Below, one piece after another: positions 34,579 through 43,083 of a DNA stretch of 47,876 bases; within the stretch, counting starts at the first letter, position 1; the number at the start of each line of letters is the position of its first letter. The notes under the pieces are model-generated. The model saw only the letters and a program-made list of their open reading frames with translations. It did not search any database and was not told the origin of the DNA. A program made the translations under genes and the position numbers. The stretch is from Cellulosilyticum sp. Lineage in GTDB: Bacteria; Bacillota; Clostridia; Lachnospirales; Cellulosilyticaceae. Location: positions 8,180 through 56,055 of the forward strand of contig SVDC01000026.1 in the NCBI GenBank assembly GCA_015058045.1, read 5' to 3'.

Positions 34579-35715
34579 ATGGAGGCTCTTAGACCACGTG
34601 TAGTCGCAGAAGTTAATTTAGATGCAATTAAACATAATTATAAACAAATTAGAGGACATGTGCCTCATGAAGTTGAGATCATGGCGATTGTCAAGGCAGA
34701 TGCTTATGGCCATGGAGCGGTAGAGATTTCTAAGTTATTGCAAGAAGAAGGCGTTAACCGTTTTGCAGTGGCAATTGCCAAAGAAGGAGAAGAACTTCGT
34801 GAAAATGGAGTACGTTCACCTATTTTAGTGTTAGGTTATACACCTAGAGCTGATATTAGGACACTTATTGAAAATAACTTGACTCAAACTGTATTTTCAT
34901 ATGATATGGCAAAGACTCTATCTGATGAAGCAGGAAGACTTGGAAAGACCGTTAATATTCATATTAAGGTAGATACAGGAATGGGACGTATAGGATTTTT
35001 ATCTTCTCCTCAAAGTATAGAAGAAGTTAAGATGATTGCATCACTTCCACATTTAAATATGGAGGGGATGTTTACACATTTTTCTACAGCAGATGAAGAA
35101 GATGAAGCTTATACGCATAAACAATGGCATATTTTTGAAGGATTTTTAAATGAATTGAGAGAAGTAGGTATTGAACTTCCTATTATTCATGCAGCCAATA
35201 GTGCTGCTATTATGTGTCATTCTTATGCTAATCTAAATGTAGTCAGACCAGGTATTATTCTCTATGGTTATTATCCTTCAGGATATTTACAAGGAAAAGT
35301 ACTCGATTTGATGCCAGCAATGACATTAAAAACTCAAGTGGTTCACATTAAGGAATTGCCAGAGGGTCATTATGTTGGATATGGTAGAACACATTATACC
35401 CATCACAAAACAAAAGTTGCAACTATTCCAGTAGGTTATGCCGACGGTTATTCAAGAAGACTTGGTAATGAAGGTAGAGTATTAATTAGAGGTCAATATG
35501 CGCCGATTATTGGGAATATATGTATGGATCAATTTATGGTAGATGTCACACATATTGAAGATGTTTCCGTAGAAGATGAAGTTGTTTTATTTGGAAAACA
35601 AGGTGAAAATGAGATTCCGGTTGAAGAAATAGCTTCTATTTTAGGAACAATTAATTATGAGATTATCTGCATGATTGGAAAGAGAGTTCCACGTGTTTAT
35701 GTAAAAACAAGATAA
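34579..35715 (+). CDS. alr: Alanine racemase
   Basis: 378 residues, a PLP enzyme interconverting L- and D-alanine for peptidoglycan. PLP Lys39 is in IVKADAYGHGA. The Gly-rich phosphate-binding RPGIILYGYYP and the second-subunit Tyr in VGYGRTHYT are present. Ribosome site GGGAGGT lies 7 bases upstream. It may serve vegetative or spore use; the GerS-like gene before it suggests a sporulation link as in C. difficile alr2. Confidence 0.96.
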   Translation: MEALRPRVVAEVNLDAIKHNYKQIRGHVPHEVEIMAIVKADAYGHGAVEISKLLQEEGVNRFAVAIAKEGEELRENGVRSPILVLGYTPRADIRTLIENNLTQTVFSYDMAKTLSDEAGRLGKTVNIHIKVDTGMGRIGFLSSPQSIEEVKMIASLPHLNMEGMFTHFSTADEEDEAYTHKQWHIFEGFLNELREVGIELPIIHAANSAAIMCHSYANLNVVRPGIILYGYYPSGYLQGKVLDLMPAMTLKTQVVHIKELPEGHYVGYGRTHYTHHKTKVATIPVGYADGYSRRLGNEGRVLIRGQYAPIIGNICMDQFMVDVTHIEDVSVEDEVVLFGKQGENEIPVEEIASILGTINYEIICMIGKRVPRVYVKTR

Positions 35716-35850
35716 ATGTTTTAACTCCGAAAGTCCTTAATAGAAAACCTAAAAAAAATAAAAACATCGTATAAAAAAATAAAGATCAGGCAAAAATAAC
35801 ATTAGCTTGTTAGGAGTAGATCACGATGTTGGGTAGGGGTGATTTGCTTT

Positions 35851-36045
35851 ATGGCGAAATCAAGAAGTGATTTTGAAGTAACTAAAGATAAAATCAAAAA
35901 AGTCCCTAAAGTCGATGAGAATTTTAATAATATGAAGAAAGGCTATAAGGAAATGGCAGCGATTAATCTGGCCCTTTCAACACTCTATTTTGAGGTGGAA
36001 AGTGAGGCACAGTCTTATTATGATCGCATAGCGGAGTGTGAGTAA
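35851..36045 (+). CDS. MazE/EndoAI-like antitoxin lacking the ribbon-helix-helix domain
   Basis: 64 residues from ATG at 35851 (ribosome site AGGGGTGA; the GTG 12 bases earlier is less likely). The C-terminal part [19 protein letters not shown] resembles the toxin-binding tail of B. subtilis EndoAI (MRRGYMEMAKINL), which wraps around MazF. The usual 45-residue ribbon-helix-helix DNA-binding domain before it is absent: only about 25 Lys/Asp-rich residues precede the tail. Only 135 bases separate it from alr, so no split piece fits upstream. It should neutralise MazF but probably not repress the operon. The stop lies 1 base before the preferred mazF start. Confidence 0.75.
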   Translation: MAKSRSDFEVTKDKIKKVPKVDENFNNMKKGYKEMAAINLALSTLYFEVESEAQSYYDRIAECE

Positions 36046-36046
36046 T

Positions 36047-36394
36047 GTGCAAGTAAAACGTGGAGATATTTTTTATGCGGACTTAAGTCCAGTTATAGGT
36101 TCAGAACAAGGCGGAATTCGCCCAGTACTAGTAGTTCAAAACGATGTTGGTAACAAATTTAGCCCTACAGTCATCTGTGCGGCAATCACTTCTAAGATTA
36201 ATAAAGCAAAGCTACCTACACACGTAGAGATTGATGCAGCAGAATATGAGCTTGTTAAAAATTCTGTTATTCTCCTGGAGCAAATTAGAACAATCGATAA
36301 AAGAAGACTAAAGGAGAAAATCTGTCATTTAGATGATAGCCTAATGGCACAAGTAGACAAAGGGATAAAAATCAGTTTTGCACTAAATACATAG
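36047..36394 (+). CDS. mazF: MazF/NdoA endoribonuclease toxin
   Basis: 115 residues from GTG at 36047. This start gives the family opening [15 protein letters not shown] and has GGAGTG upstream; a GTG at 36038 would add three residues. It cleaves single-stranded RNA at short sites. Motifs: [29 protein letters not shown], the catalytic Thr region in [20 protein letters not shown], and [17 protein letters not shown]. All are very similar to Firmicute NdoA. It is chromosomal, paired with the short antitoxin, and last in the alr operon. Confidence 0.94.
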   Translation: MQVKRGDIFYADLSPVIGSEQGGIRPVLVVQNDVGNKFSPTVICAAITSKINKAKLPTHVEIDAAEYELVKNSVILLEQIRTIDKRRLKEKICHLDDSLMAQVDKGIKISFALNT

Positions 36395-36785
36395 TACATG
36401 TATATGGGAGACTTTTATAAGTCTCCCTTTTGTGTTTTGTTGATATAGAAGGGAGTTCACAATTTTTTGAGCACATGTTAAAATTTAACTAGAATTACTT
36501 TGATATCACTTATTTATGCTAATAAAGGTTGATTGAGTGATGTGTATTAAAGATTAATGAAGAGGAAAGAATTAAATAAATAGCCCTTTTTTCTTTAAGC
36601 TTCATGATATTTATATGTAAGGCGCGTATACTAAAAGGGTAGATAAACGAACTTTTAAAGATTACAGTATAGATTAGTTGTATTTCTGCTTTGATTTTAA
36701 TATACTTCTTATAAGCTAAAATAAAACATAATTCATATTTAAAGACAAAGTCTAAAATAAATAATCAATGGGAGGTTTGAAGGAT
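36395..36785 (+). other. Gap between mazF and the zinc-ribbon gene
   Basis: 391 bases. After the terminator the DNA is A/T-rich. I found no ORF with a ribosome site, no known RNA and no consensus promoter; TATACT at 36627-36632 has no matching -35. The promoter of the zinc-ribbon/clpC unit must lie here but is not evident. Confidence 0.45.
36406..36432 (+). terminator. Terminator after mazF
   Basis: GGGAGACTT and AAGTCTCCC form a 9-bp stem with loop TTAT, followed by TTTTGTGTTTTG. Confidence 0.88.
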
Positions 36786-37256
36786 ATGTCAGATGTTTTT
36801 ACTAAGTTAGGGGAAAGTTTAAAAAGTACCATTAAGGAAGCTACACAACAAACACAAAAATCAGTAGATCAAGTAACATGCAGAACAGATTTATTAAATA
36901 AAAGAAATGAATTAAAGAAACTTTACGAAGCGCTTGGTGAGGTACAATATAAAGCATATATTGAAAATGAAGATAATGTAGAACGTAATATTCTTTATTC
37001 TAAGATTACTAATTTAAAAGCTGAGATTCAAAATTTAGAAGCAAGGCTTGAAGAAATTGTTAATATTCAAAAGAGTAGTTTTGATAACTACAAAAGGAAG
37101 GTAAAAACAGCATGGGAAGAGGATGAGAAATCAACAAAAGTAGATGACTTATCTGAAGATGATGGGATTGAAATCTTAAAAGTATGTCCTGTATGTAATG
37201 CAGGAAACCATGAACATGCTGCATACTGTATTAAATGTGGCAACAAGTTCGAGTAA
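36786..37256 (+). CDS. Zinc-ribbon coiled-coil protein upstream of clpC
   Basis: 156 residues from ATG at 36786 (ribosome site GGGAGG before it; an earlier frame start would include that site). The N-terminal 130 residues are helical and coiled-coil-like (NELKKLYEALGEV, ILYSKITNLKAEIQNLEARLEEIV). The C-terminus is a zinc ribbon: CPVCNAGNHEH ... YCIKCGNKFE. No named family recognised. It is 53 bases before clpC on the same strand, where ctsR-mcsA-mcsB stand in Bacillus. McsA also has Cys-pair zinc sites, but this protein lacks its UVR motif, so it is not McsA. Confidence 0.75.
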   Translation: MSDVFTKLGESLKSTIKEATQQTQKSVDQVTCRTDLLNKRNELKKLYEALGEVQYKAYIENEDNVERNILYSKITNLKAEIQNLEARLEEIVNIQKSSFDNYKRKVKTAWEEDEKSTKVDDLSEDDGIEILKVCPVCNAGNHEHAAYCIKCGNKFE

Positions 37257-37309
37257 AATCTAGCTTGGTTTTACAACATGAGCACCTAAGATGAAGGAGT
37301 TGAAATGAC

Positions 37310-39766
37310 ATGGAAATTAAATTTACACCGCAAGCTCAAATAGCAATAGAACATGCAGAGCAAATAATGACCGAGTTTAGACACGGCTATTTGGGGACGG
37401 AACATCTTCTTGTAGGCCTCATTCATACACCTAATTCGGTTGCACAAAGTGCGCTTGAAAGTTGTGGTATTACCGAAGAAGATCTGTTAGAAAAAATAAA
37501 AGATATTATTGGCATGGGGGGAAGTGTTTTAGCGCTTGCAAAAGATTTTACACCTCGTGTTAAGCGAATTTTTGAAATGAGTGGGCAATTGGCAAGACAA
37601 ATTGGTAGTGATAGCATTGGGACGGAGTTCCTATTAATTGCGATTTTAAAAGAAAAAAATTGTATTGCAGTTAAGCTTCTAGAAAGTCTTGGTGTAAATA
37701 CGAATAAATTATTAGCTGCACTAATGGAGATGCTTACAGGCAATAGTCAAAAGGTGGATGCAGGATTTAGCAAGGTTAAGCAAGAGGGTAGAGTAGGAAA
37801 ATCTACTACACCAACTTTAGATAAATATAGTAGAGATTTGACACAGCTTGCAAGAGAAGGAAAATATGATCCTATTGTTGGACGTGAAAAAGAAATTGAA
37901 CGTGTTATTCAAATTCTATCTCGTCGTACAAAGAATAATCCTTGTTTAGTGGGAGAGCCAGGAGTAGGAAAAACAGCAGTTGTTGAGGGGTTAGCTCAAA
38001 AAATTGCTATGGAGGCTATTCCAGATTTACTAAAAGGGAAGCGTGTGGTTTCTTTAGACTTATCGTCTATGATTTCAGGTACAAAATATAGGGGTGAATT
38101 TGAGGAACGTATCAATAAAGTGATTGAAGAAGTACGCTTAGCAGGAGATGTGATTTTATTTATTGATGAACTTCATACCATTATTGGCGCAGGTGCGGCT
38201 GAAGGGGCTATGGATGCTTCTAATATTTTAAAACCTTCTCTTGCTAGAGGAGAAATTCAGTTAGTTGGAGCAACAACTTTAGATGAGTATCGCAAGCATA
38301 TTGAAAAAGATGCGGCATTAGAGCGTCGTTTTCAACCAGTTCAGGTTGAAGAGCCATCTGAAGAAGAAGCTATAGAAATTTTAAGAGGTATTAAGGATAA
38401 ATACGAAATGCATCATCAAGTACAAATTACAGAAGATGCTATCATAGCTTCAGTTAAATTATCCACTCGCTATATTTCGGATCGATACTTACCTGATAAA
38501 GCTATTGATTTATTAGATGAAGCAGCATCAAAGGTAAGATTACGTGCCTTTACTTCTCCTGCAAATATTCAAGATTTAGAAGATGAACTACTTAAGCTTG
38601 GTCAAGAAAAAGAAGAAGCGATCATTAATGAGGAATATGAAAAAGCTAGCCAAATTAAGCAAAAAGAAAATGAAGTAAAAGAAAAAATTGCAGATGCTAA
38701 AATGGAATGGGATGCAAAACATACAAAATCTGATCAGGTGGTTGGCGAAGAAGAAATTGCAGATATTGTAAGTAGCTGGACTGGAATCCCAGTAAGGCGT
38801 TTAGCAGAGGAAGAAACAGAACGTTTAAGAAAAATGGAAGAAATCTTACATCAGCGTGTAGTGGGTCAAAATGAAGCCATTTCAGCAGTTGCTAAGGCGG
38901 TACGTCGTGGTAGAGTAGGTTTAAAAGATCCTAATAGACCAATTGGTTCCTTTATGTTTTTAGGGCCTACTGGGGTAGGTAAGACAGAACTTACAAAAGC
39001 ATTAGCAGAAGCGATCTTTGGTGATGAAAATGCGATGGTACGTGTAGATATGTCAGAGTATATGGAGAAACACACCGTATCTAAGATGATAGGTTCGCCT
39101 CCAGGATACGTAGGCTATGATGAAGGTGGTCAACTAACAGAACGTGTACGTCGTAAACCTTATTGTGTTGTACTCTTTGATGAAATTGAAAAAGCACATG
39201 GTGATGTTTTTAATATCTTGCTTCAAATTTTAGATGATGGTCATATTACAGATTCTAAAGGTAGAAGAATTAACTTCAAAAATACTATTATCATTATGAC
39301 TTCTAATATTGGGGCAAAAAATATTATTGCACCTAAGAAGCTTGGTTTTGCTTCTTCAGCAGATGCTAATAAGTCTTATGAAGATATGAAGAAAAATGTG
39401 ATGGAAGAAGTAAAGCGTACATTTAGACCAGAGTTTTTAAATCGTATAGATGAAACGATTGTATTCCATCCATTAACAAGTGAGCAAATTAGAGAGATAG
39501 CTAATATTATGATTAAGCGTTTAGTAGAACGTATTAGTAAGAATGTAGGCATTGAAATTACTTTAACAACTGAAAGTTTAGACTTCTTAGCTAAGAAGGG
39601 GTATAATGAAGCCTATGGGGCTAGACCACTTAGAAGAACCATTCAGACTTATATAGAAGATAAACTTTCTGATGAAATTTTAGCAGGTACAATCAAAGAA
39701 GGCGATAAAGTTCAGGTACAAGTTGAAGGCGAGTTGTGCGTGTTTAACAAACAAGTTTTAAAATAA
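37310..39766 (+). CDS. clpC: Clp protease ATPase subunit ClpC
   Basis: 818 residues. The N-terminal Clp repeat domain (EHLLVGLIHTPNSVAQ, FLLIAILKEKNCIAVKLL) is followed by AAA domain 1 (Walker A GEPGVGKT, 215-222). Next comes the middle region with a UVR motif (EEAIINEEYEKASQIKQKENE) that marks ClpC rather than ClpA/B. AAA domain 2 (GPTGVGKT) and the C-terminal D2-small domain (PLRRTIQTYIEDKLSDEIL) complete the protein. It unfolds proteins for ClpP. Ribosome site GAAGGAG is 10 bases upstream. No mcsB or CtsR gene is nearby, so class III heat-shock control by CtsR is not evident. Confidence 0.97.
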   Translation: MEIKFTPQAQIAIEHAEQIMTEFRHGYLGTEHLLVGLIHTPNSVAQSALESCGITEEDLLEKIKDIIGMGGSVLALAKDFTPRVKRIFEMSGQLARQIGSDSIGTEFLLIAILKEKNCIAVKLLESLGVNTNKLLAALMEMLTGNSQKVDAGFSKVKQEGRVGKSTTPTLDKYSRDLTQLAREGKYDPIVGREKEIERVIQILSRRTKNNPCLVGEPGVGKTAVVEGLAQKIAMEAIPDLLKGKRVVSLDLSSMISGTKYRGEFEERINKVIEEVRLAGDVILFIDELHTIIGAGAAEGAMDASNILKPSLARGEIQLVGATTLDEYRKHIEKDAALERRFQPVQVEEPSEEEAIEILRGIKDKYEMHHQVQITEDAIIASVKLSTRYISDRYLPDKAIDLLDEAASKVRLRAFTSPANIQDLEDELLKLGQEKEEAIINEEYEKASQIKQKENEVKEKIADAKMEWDAKHTKSDQVVGEEEIADIVSSWTGIPVRRLAEEETERLRKMEEILHQRVVGQNEAISAVAKAVRRGRVGLKDPNRPIGSFMFLGPTGVGKTELTKALAEAIFGDENAMVRVDMSEYMEKHTVSKMIGSPPGYVGYDEGGQLTERVRRKPYCVVLFDEIEKAHGDVFNILLQILDDGHITDSKGRRINFKNTIIIMTSNIGAKNIIAPKKLGFASSADANKSYEDMKKNVMEEVKRTFRPEFLNRIDETIVFHPLTSEQIREIANIMIKRLVERISKNVGIEITLTTESLDFLAKKGYNEAYGARPLRRTIQTYIEDKLSDEILAGTIKEGDKVQVQVEGELCVFNKQVLK

Positions 39767-39879
39767 TAGTCAAAAATGAATTGTAAAATATTCATATACT
39801 TTTCACAAAGCTTCGTGTATAATAAACTCATAATATTTTTAGACAAATATAGAAGAGTAAAACATTGGAGGATTTAGCA

Positions 39880-40296
39880 ATGGCTGTTGTTAAAGAGATA
39901 ATACGTGTTGAAGAAAATGGGGCACTTAGTTTTGGAAATTATGAGTTAAAAGAAAAAACTAAAGTACTAGACTTTGAAGTAGAAGGGAGATTATATAAAG
40001 CAAAAACCTTCTATGAAGTGACTAAGTTAAAAAGAGATGGCGCACTTGTATATGAGTCATTACCAGGAACAGCTGTTCATCATTTTAAAGTTACAGATAA
40101 CGGTGTAAGCTTTAGTGTAGAAGGAGAAGAAAGTTCTCAAATTACGTTAGAACTTGAACCAGAAACAGAATATAAATTATTAGTGGATGATCTTACCATT
40201 AGCAATATCAAAACAACGGTAACTGGTAAGATTAGTTTTTCAGTAGATTGCGAAAAAACAAGTAAGGAAGTACAATTAAAAAGAATAAGAGCGTAA
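39880..40296 (+). CDS. Hypothetical protein between clpC and radA, 138 residues
   Basis: Not recognised. Start is ATG at 39880 with ribosome site TTGGAGG about 9 bases upstream; a TTG 15 bases earlier would sit inside that site. The protein is acidic and beta-rich (alternating hydrophobic strands such as ALSFGNYELKEKTKVLDFEVEG and QITLELEPETEYKLLVDDLTI), with one C-terminal Cys. There is no signal peptide or membrane segment. It lies between clpC and radA, which are operon partners in Bacillus, but has a terminator after it, so it is likely separate from radA. Confidence 0.72.
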   Translation: MAVVKEIIRVEENGALSFGNYELKEKTKVLDFEVEGRLYKAKTFYEVTKLKRDGALVYESLPGTAVHHFKVTDNGVSFSVEGEESSQITLELEPETEYKLLVDDLTISNIKTTVTGKISFSVDCEKTSKEVQLKRIRA

Positions 40297-40303
40297 AACA
40301 AGA

Positions 40304-40346
40304 GGAAACACCTAGGGATCTGAGAGAAACCTTAGGTGTTTTCTTA
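40304..40346 (+). terminator. Terminator before radA
   Basis: GGAAACACCTA and TAGGTGTTTTC form an 11-bp stem with GGG/CCT extension around a short loop, followed by TTTTCTTATG. Confidence 0.82.
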
Positions 40347-40527
40347 TGTAAAAATTTAAGAAAAAAGATGATAAGGTGATAAAACACCTTTAGACCCAAA
40401 TAAATAGAAAGATTATTTGGTGGGGTTAATATATAAGTAGAGTAGAAAGAATAGAAAACATTGTTGTATGGAATAGGTTCTTCTTGGTAATATAATAAAA
40501 GAGATAGGATTTAGAGAGGAAGAAAAA

Positions 40528-41925
40528 ATGGCAAAGGCTAAACAAATATATGTATGTACCAGTTGTGGACAAGTTTATTCTAAGTGGCAAGGACGATGCG
40601 ATGGTTGTAAAGAATGGAATACTATTGAAGAACAAGTAGTGGAACAAAATAAGAAAACCAATGCACGTGCTGTAAAAAGTAATGTGATATCAAAGCGATT
40701 AGTAGATGTAACAGGGAGTTCATCCGAGCGTATTATAACAGGCATTGGTGAATTTAATCGTGTCATGGGTGGTGGTATTGTTAAGGACTCACTGACTATT
40801 ATTACTGCAAGACCTGGTGCAGGGAAATCTACACTTTTGCTTCAAGTAGCACAAGATGTAGCGAAACAAGGCCTAAATGTGCTCTATGCTTCTGGAGAAG
40901 AAAGTGAAAGTCAGATTAAAAATAGAGCAGAGCGTATATTGGAGGAGATTCCTCAAAATATATGGATTCATTCGGATGTCAGTTTAAATAATGTATTAGC
41001 GGCAGTCGAAGAGGTAGATGCAGATTTAATTATTGTGGATAGTATTCAAACCTTTATTATGGAGGAGTATAGCTCTAGGCCAGGAAGTCCAGTACAAACA
41101 ATGGAATGTGCTAATGCACTTTTACAAATTGCTAAAAATGGAAGTAAACCAAGAGCAGTCATTATTGTTGGGCAAATGACGAAGGATGATGAAATTGCAG
41201 GGGTAAGGGCCTTAGAACACTTGGTAGATGCGGTTTTAATGATAGAAGGAGAAAGTAGTGAGGAATTAAGAGGGGTCACAGCAACAAAGAATCGTTTTGG
41301 TTCTACAGGAGAGTCGGCGTTCTTTGCCATGACAGAAAGAGGAATGGTCCCTATTGAAAATCCTTCAGAGTATTTTATGACCCAAAGAGAAGCTGGTTCT
41401 AATGTATCGGGCTCAGCTTTAACTGTTATTAGAGAAGGATCTAGACCAATTATTGTAGAAATTGAAAGTTTGGTGAGTACTTCTTATACTCCTTATCCAT
41501 CTAGGATTAGCGAAAATATAAGAAGAGAGCAACTTAATACTTTAATTTCTATATTGGAACAACGAGGGAAGGTACAGTTGTTTGATAAGAATGTGGTTGT
41601 AAAAAGTACAGGAGGTATTAAATTAAAAGAACAAGCGGTTAATTTAGCTGTAGCTATGTGTGTTGTTTCCTCAGAACGAGGAAAGGGTATCCCAAGTGAT
41701 ACAGTATTTATTGCAGATATAGGCTTAACGGGAGAATTACAACGTGTCCCAACTTTAGAAGCAAGATTAAAAGAAGCAGATCGTATGGGTTATAGAAAAG
41801 CTTATGTTGCAAAAAGATCTTTGCAACGCCAACTTAATTTTAAGAACTTACAGGTTTTAGAGAAGAATACTTTAAGTGAAGTCATTTGGAGTGTTTTTGA
41901 AGAACGTAAGGATTTACCATTTTAA
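40528..41925 (+). CDS. radA: DNA repair protein RadA (Sms)
   Basis: 465 residues. An N-terminal C4 zinc finger (CTSCGQVYSKWQGRCDGC) is followed by the RecA-like ATPase with Walker A ARPGAGKSTLLLQVA, the RadA motif KNRFGSTGE, and the C-terminal Lon-protease-like domain (KSTGGIKLKEQAVNLAVAM). It drives branch migration of recombination intermediates and repair. Ribosome site AGAGAGGA precedes the ATG. The leader has two small hairpins: AAGGTG/CACCTT (40373-40390) and CCAAATAA/TTATTTGG (40396-40420). Confidence 0.97.
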   Translation: MAKAKQIYVCTSCGQVYSKWQGRCDGCKEWNTIEEQVVEQNKKTNARAVKSNVISKRLVDVTGSSSERIITGIGEFNRVMGGGIVKDSLTIITARPGAGKSTLLLQVAQDVAKQGLNVLYASGEESESQIKNRAERILEEIPQNIWIHSDVSLNNVLAAVEEVDADLIIVDSIQTFIMEEYSSRPGSPVQTMECANALLQIAKNGSKPRAVIIVGQMTKDDEIAGVRALEHLVDAVLMIEGESSEELRGVTATKNRFGSTGESAFFAMTERGMVPIENPSEYFMTQREAGSNVSGSALTVIREGSRPIIVEIESLVSTSYTPYPSRISENIRREQLNTLISILEQRGKVQLFDKNVVVKSTGGIKLKEQAVNLAVAMCVVSSERGKGIPSDTVFIADIGLTGELQRVPTLEARLKEADRMGYRKAYVAKRSLQRQLNFKNLQVLEKNTLSEVIWSVFEERKDLPF

Positions 41926-42000
41926 TAATGATTAAAATATGACATACTGCTGTCCTATTCCTATTGGTATAGTAAGACTATAACGAAGGGAGAGGTAAAG

Positions 42001-42453
42001 ATGCAATATGAAGAAGTTGTTTTAGAAGAAAAAGTAGTGGTAGGTTTAAAGGCAAGAACTCGAAATTTAGATCCGAATATGCCAGTAGTCATAGGAGATT
42101 TATGGCGTAGATTTTTTGAAGAAGGAACGTATTTGGCAATTGAGGATAAGAAAAATGGAGCTACTATTGGATTATATGATGCTTATGAAAAAGGTATGGA
42201 TGGGTATTATGATATAACAGTATGTGCAGAAGTAACAAATGCTCATGAAATACCTAAAGAATGTATCATTAAACACATTCCTTCAGGAAGGTATGCTAAA
42301 TTTAAAATAAAAGGGCATATGCAAGAAGCGGTAGTAAAGTTTTGGGCAGAATTATGGCAGATGGATTTAGAGCGAAGTTATAAAGCTGACTTTGAAGAGT
42401 ATGTTGGTGGTACACCTGAAGAATGTGATATTAATATTTATATTGCAATATAA
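42001..42453 (+). CDS. GyrI-like small-molecule-binding domain protein
   Basis: 150 residues forming one GyrI/AraC-effector-binding domain: QYEEVVLEEKVVVGLKARTRN at the start, the WRRFFEEGTYLAIEDKKN loop, DGYYDITVCAEVTN, and PSGRYAKFKIKGHMQEAVVKFWAELWQ near the end. No DNA-binding domain is attached. Such stand-alone proteins bind or sequester cationic or hydrophobic ligands or act on partner regulators; the ligand here is unknown. Ribosome site GGGAGAGG precedes the ATG. Its own promoter is not clear. Confidence 0.88.
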   Translation: MQYEEVVLEEKVVVGLKARTRNLDPNMPVVIGDLWRRFFEEGTYLAIEDKKNGATIGLYDAYEKGMDGYYDITVCAEVTNAHEIPKECIIKHIPSGRYAKFKIKGHMQEAVVKFWAELWQMDLERSYKADFEEYVGGTPEECDINIYIAI

Positions 42454-42454
42454 G

Positions 42455-42495
42455 AAAAGTCCTAGTAGCAAGATAGTGCTACTAGGACTTTTAGT
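42455..42495. terminator. Bidirectional terminator
   Basis: AAAAGTCCTAGTAGCA (42455-42470) and TGCTACTAGGACTTTT (42477-42492), a perfect 16-bp stem with a 6-base loop and flanking A/T. It is between the GyrI-like gene and the convergent ferredoxin. Confidence 0.9.
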
Positions 42496-42498
42496 GTA

Positions 42499-42687
42499 TT
42501 ATTCGATTACGATTGCGCCAACTGGACAGCAGTCTCTTGCTTCTTCAGCGTCAGCAAGCATATCATCAGATACTTCATTCGTGATTACTTCTGAAATACC
42601 TTCATCGTTCATAGCAAATACTGAATCGCACATAGATACGCAAAGTGCACATCCGATGCAAATTGATTCATCAACTTGAATACTCAT
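42499..42687 (-). CDS. Ferredoxin, single [4Fe-4S] type
   Basis: 62 residues. The cluster motif is CIGCALCVSMC with the distant CPVGAIV, the layout of short bacterial ferredoxins carrying one 4Fe-4S cluster (three Cys in CxxCxxxxxxC spacing plus the later CP). Acidic as usual. It carries electrons for anaerobic metabolism; the partner is not clear. Ribosome site GGAGGAT lies just upstream of the ATG. A possible extended -10, TGCTATAAT, is at 42769-42761 on the minus strand. Confidence 0.93.
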   Translation of the reverse strand: MSIQVDESICIGCALCVSMCDSVFAMNDEGISEVITNEVSDDMLADAEEARDCCPVGAIVIE

Positions 42688-43083
42688 TTCTAAATCCTCC
42701 GATATATTTATGGATTAGCACAAGGCTAATAAAATAGATTCGTGTACGAACTACAAACACATTATAGCAGAAGATAAAAGGAAAAAAAAGCAAATATTGA
42801 GATTGAATATTCAATCAAATGGTGGAAAAAATGTAAAAATGAAGCTTTATAATATAATAACTTCTAAATTCATTAAATTAATGAAAAATAACATCACTTA
42901 AAAAGTGATCAAATTATAGAAAAACCTGGTAAAATCAATGATTTGTGTGGTGCTAAGATTTTGTTAATAATAAGGTGATAAAATCAGGCGAACATGGTCT
43001 TGCAAAAATGGAAAAAAGTTGCTATAATAAGAATACATAAAGTTAACATAATGCAGACATAAAAATAAGACAGGAGAGAGAAA
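42688..43083. other. Divergent gap between ferredoxin and the AbgT-like gene
   Basis: 396 bases. It contains a minus-strand extended -10 for ferredoxin (42761-42769), small palindromes (TTCATTAAATTAATGAA near 42871 and TCACTTAAAAAGTGA near 42895), and the promoter of the transporter gene (43000-43028). No ORF with a ribosome site was seen. Confidence 0.5.
43000..43028 (+). promoter_or_regulatory. Promoter of the AbgT-like transporter gene
   Basis: TTGCAA (43000-43005), 17-base spacer, TATAAT (43023-43028). Start near 43035, leader about 50 bases. Confidence 0.72.

Noticed and set aside
40370..42983. Shared word ATAAGGTGATAAAA at 40370 and 42970
   Set aside because: A 14-base A/T-rich match in unrelated leaders; no common structure around it.
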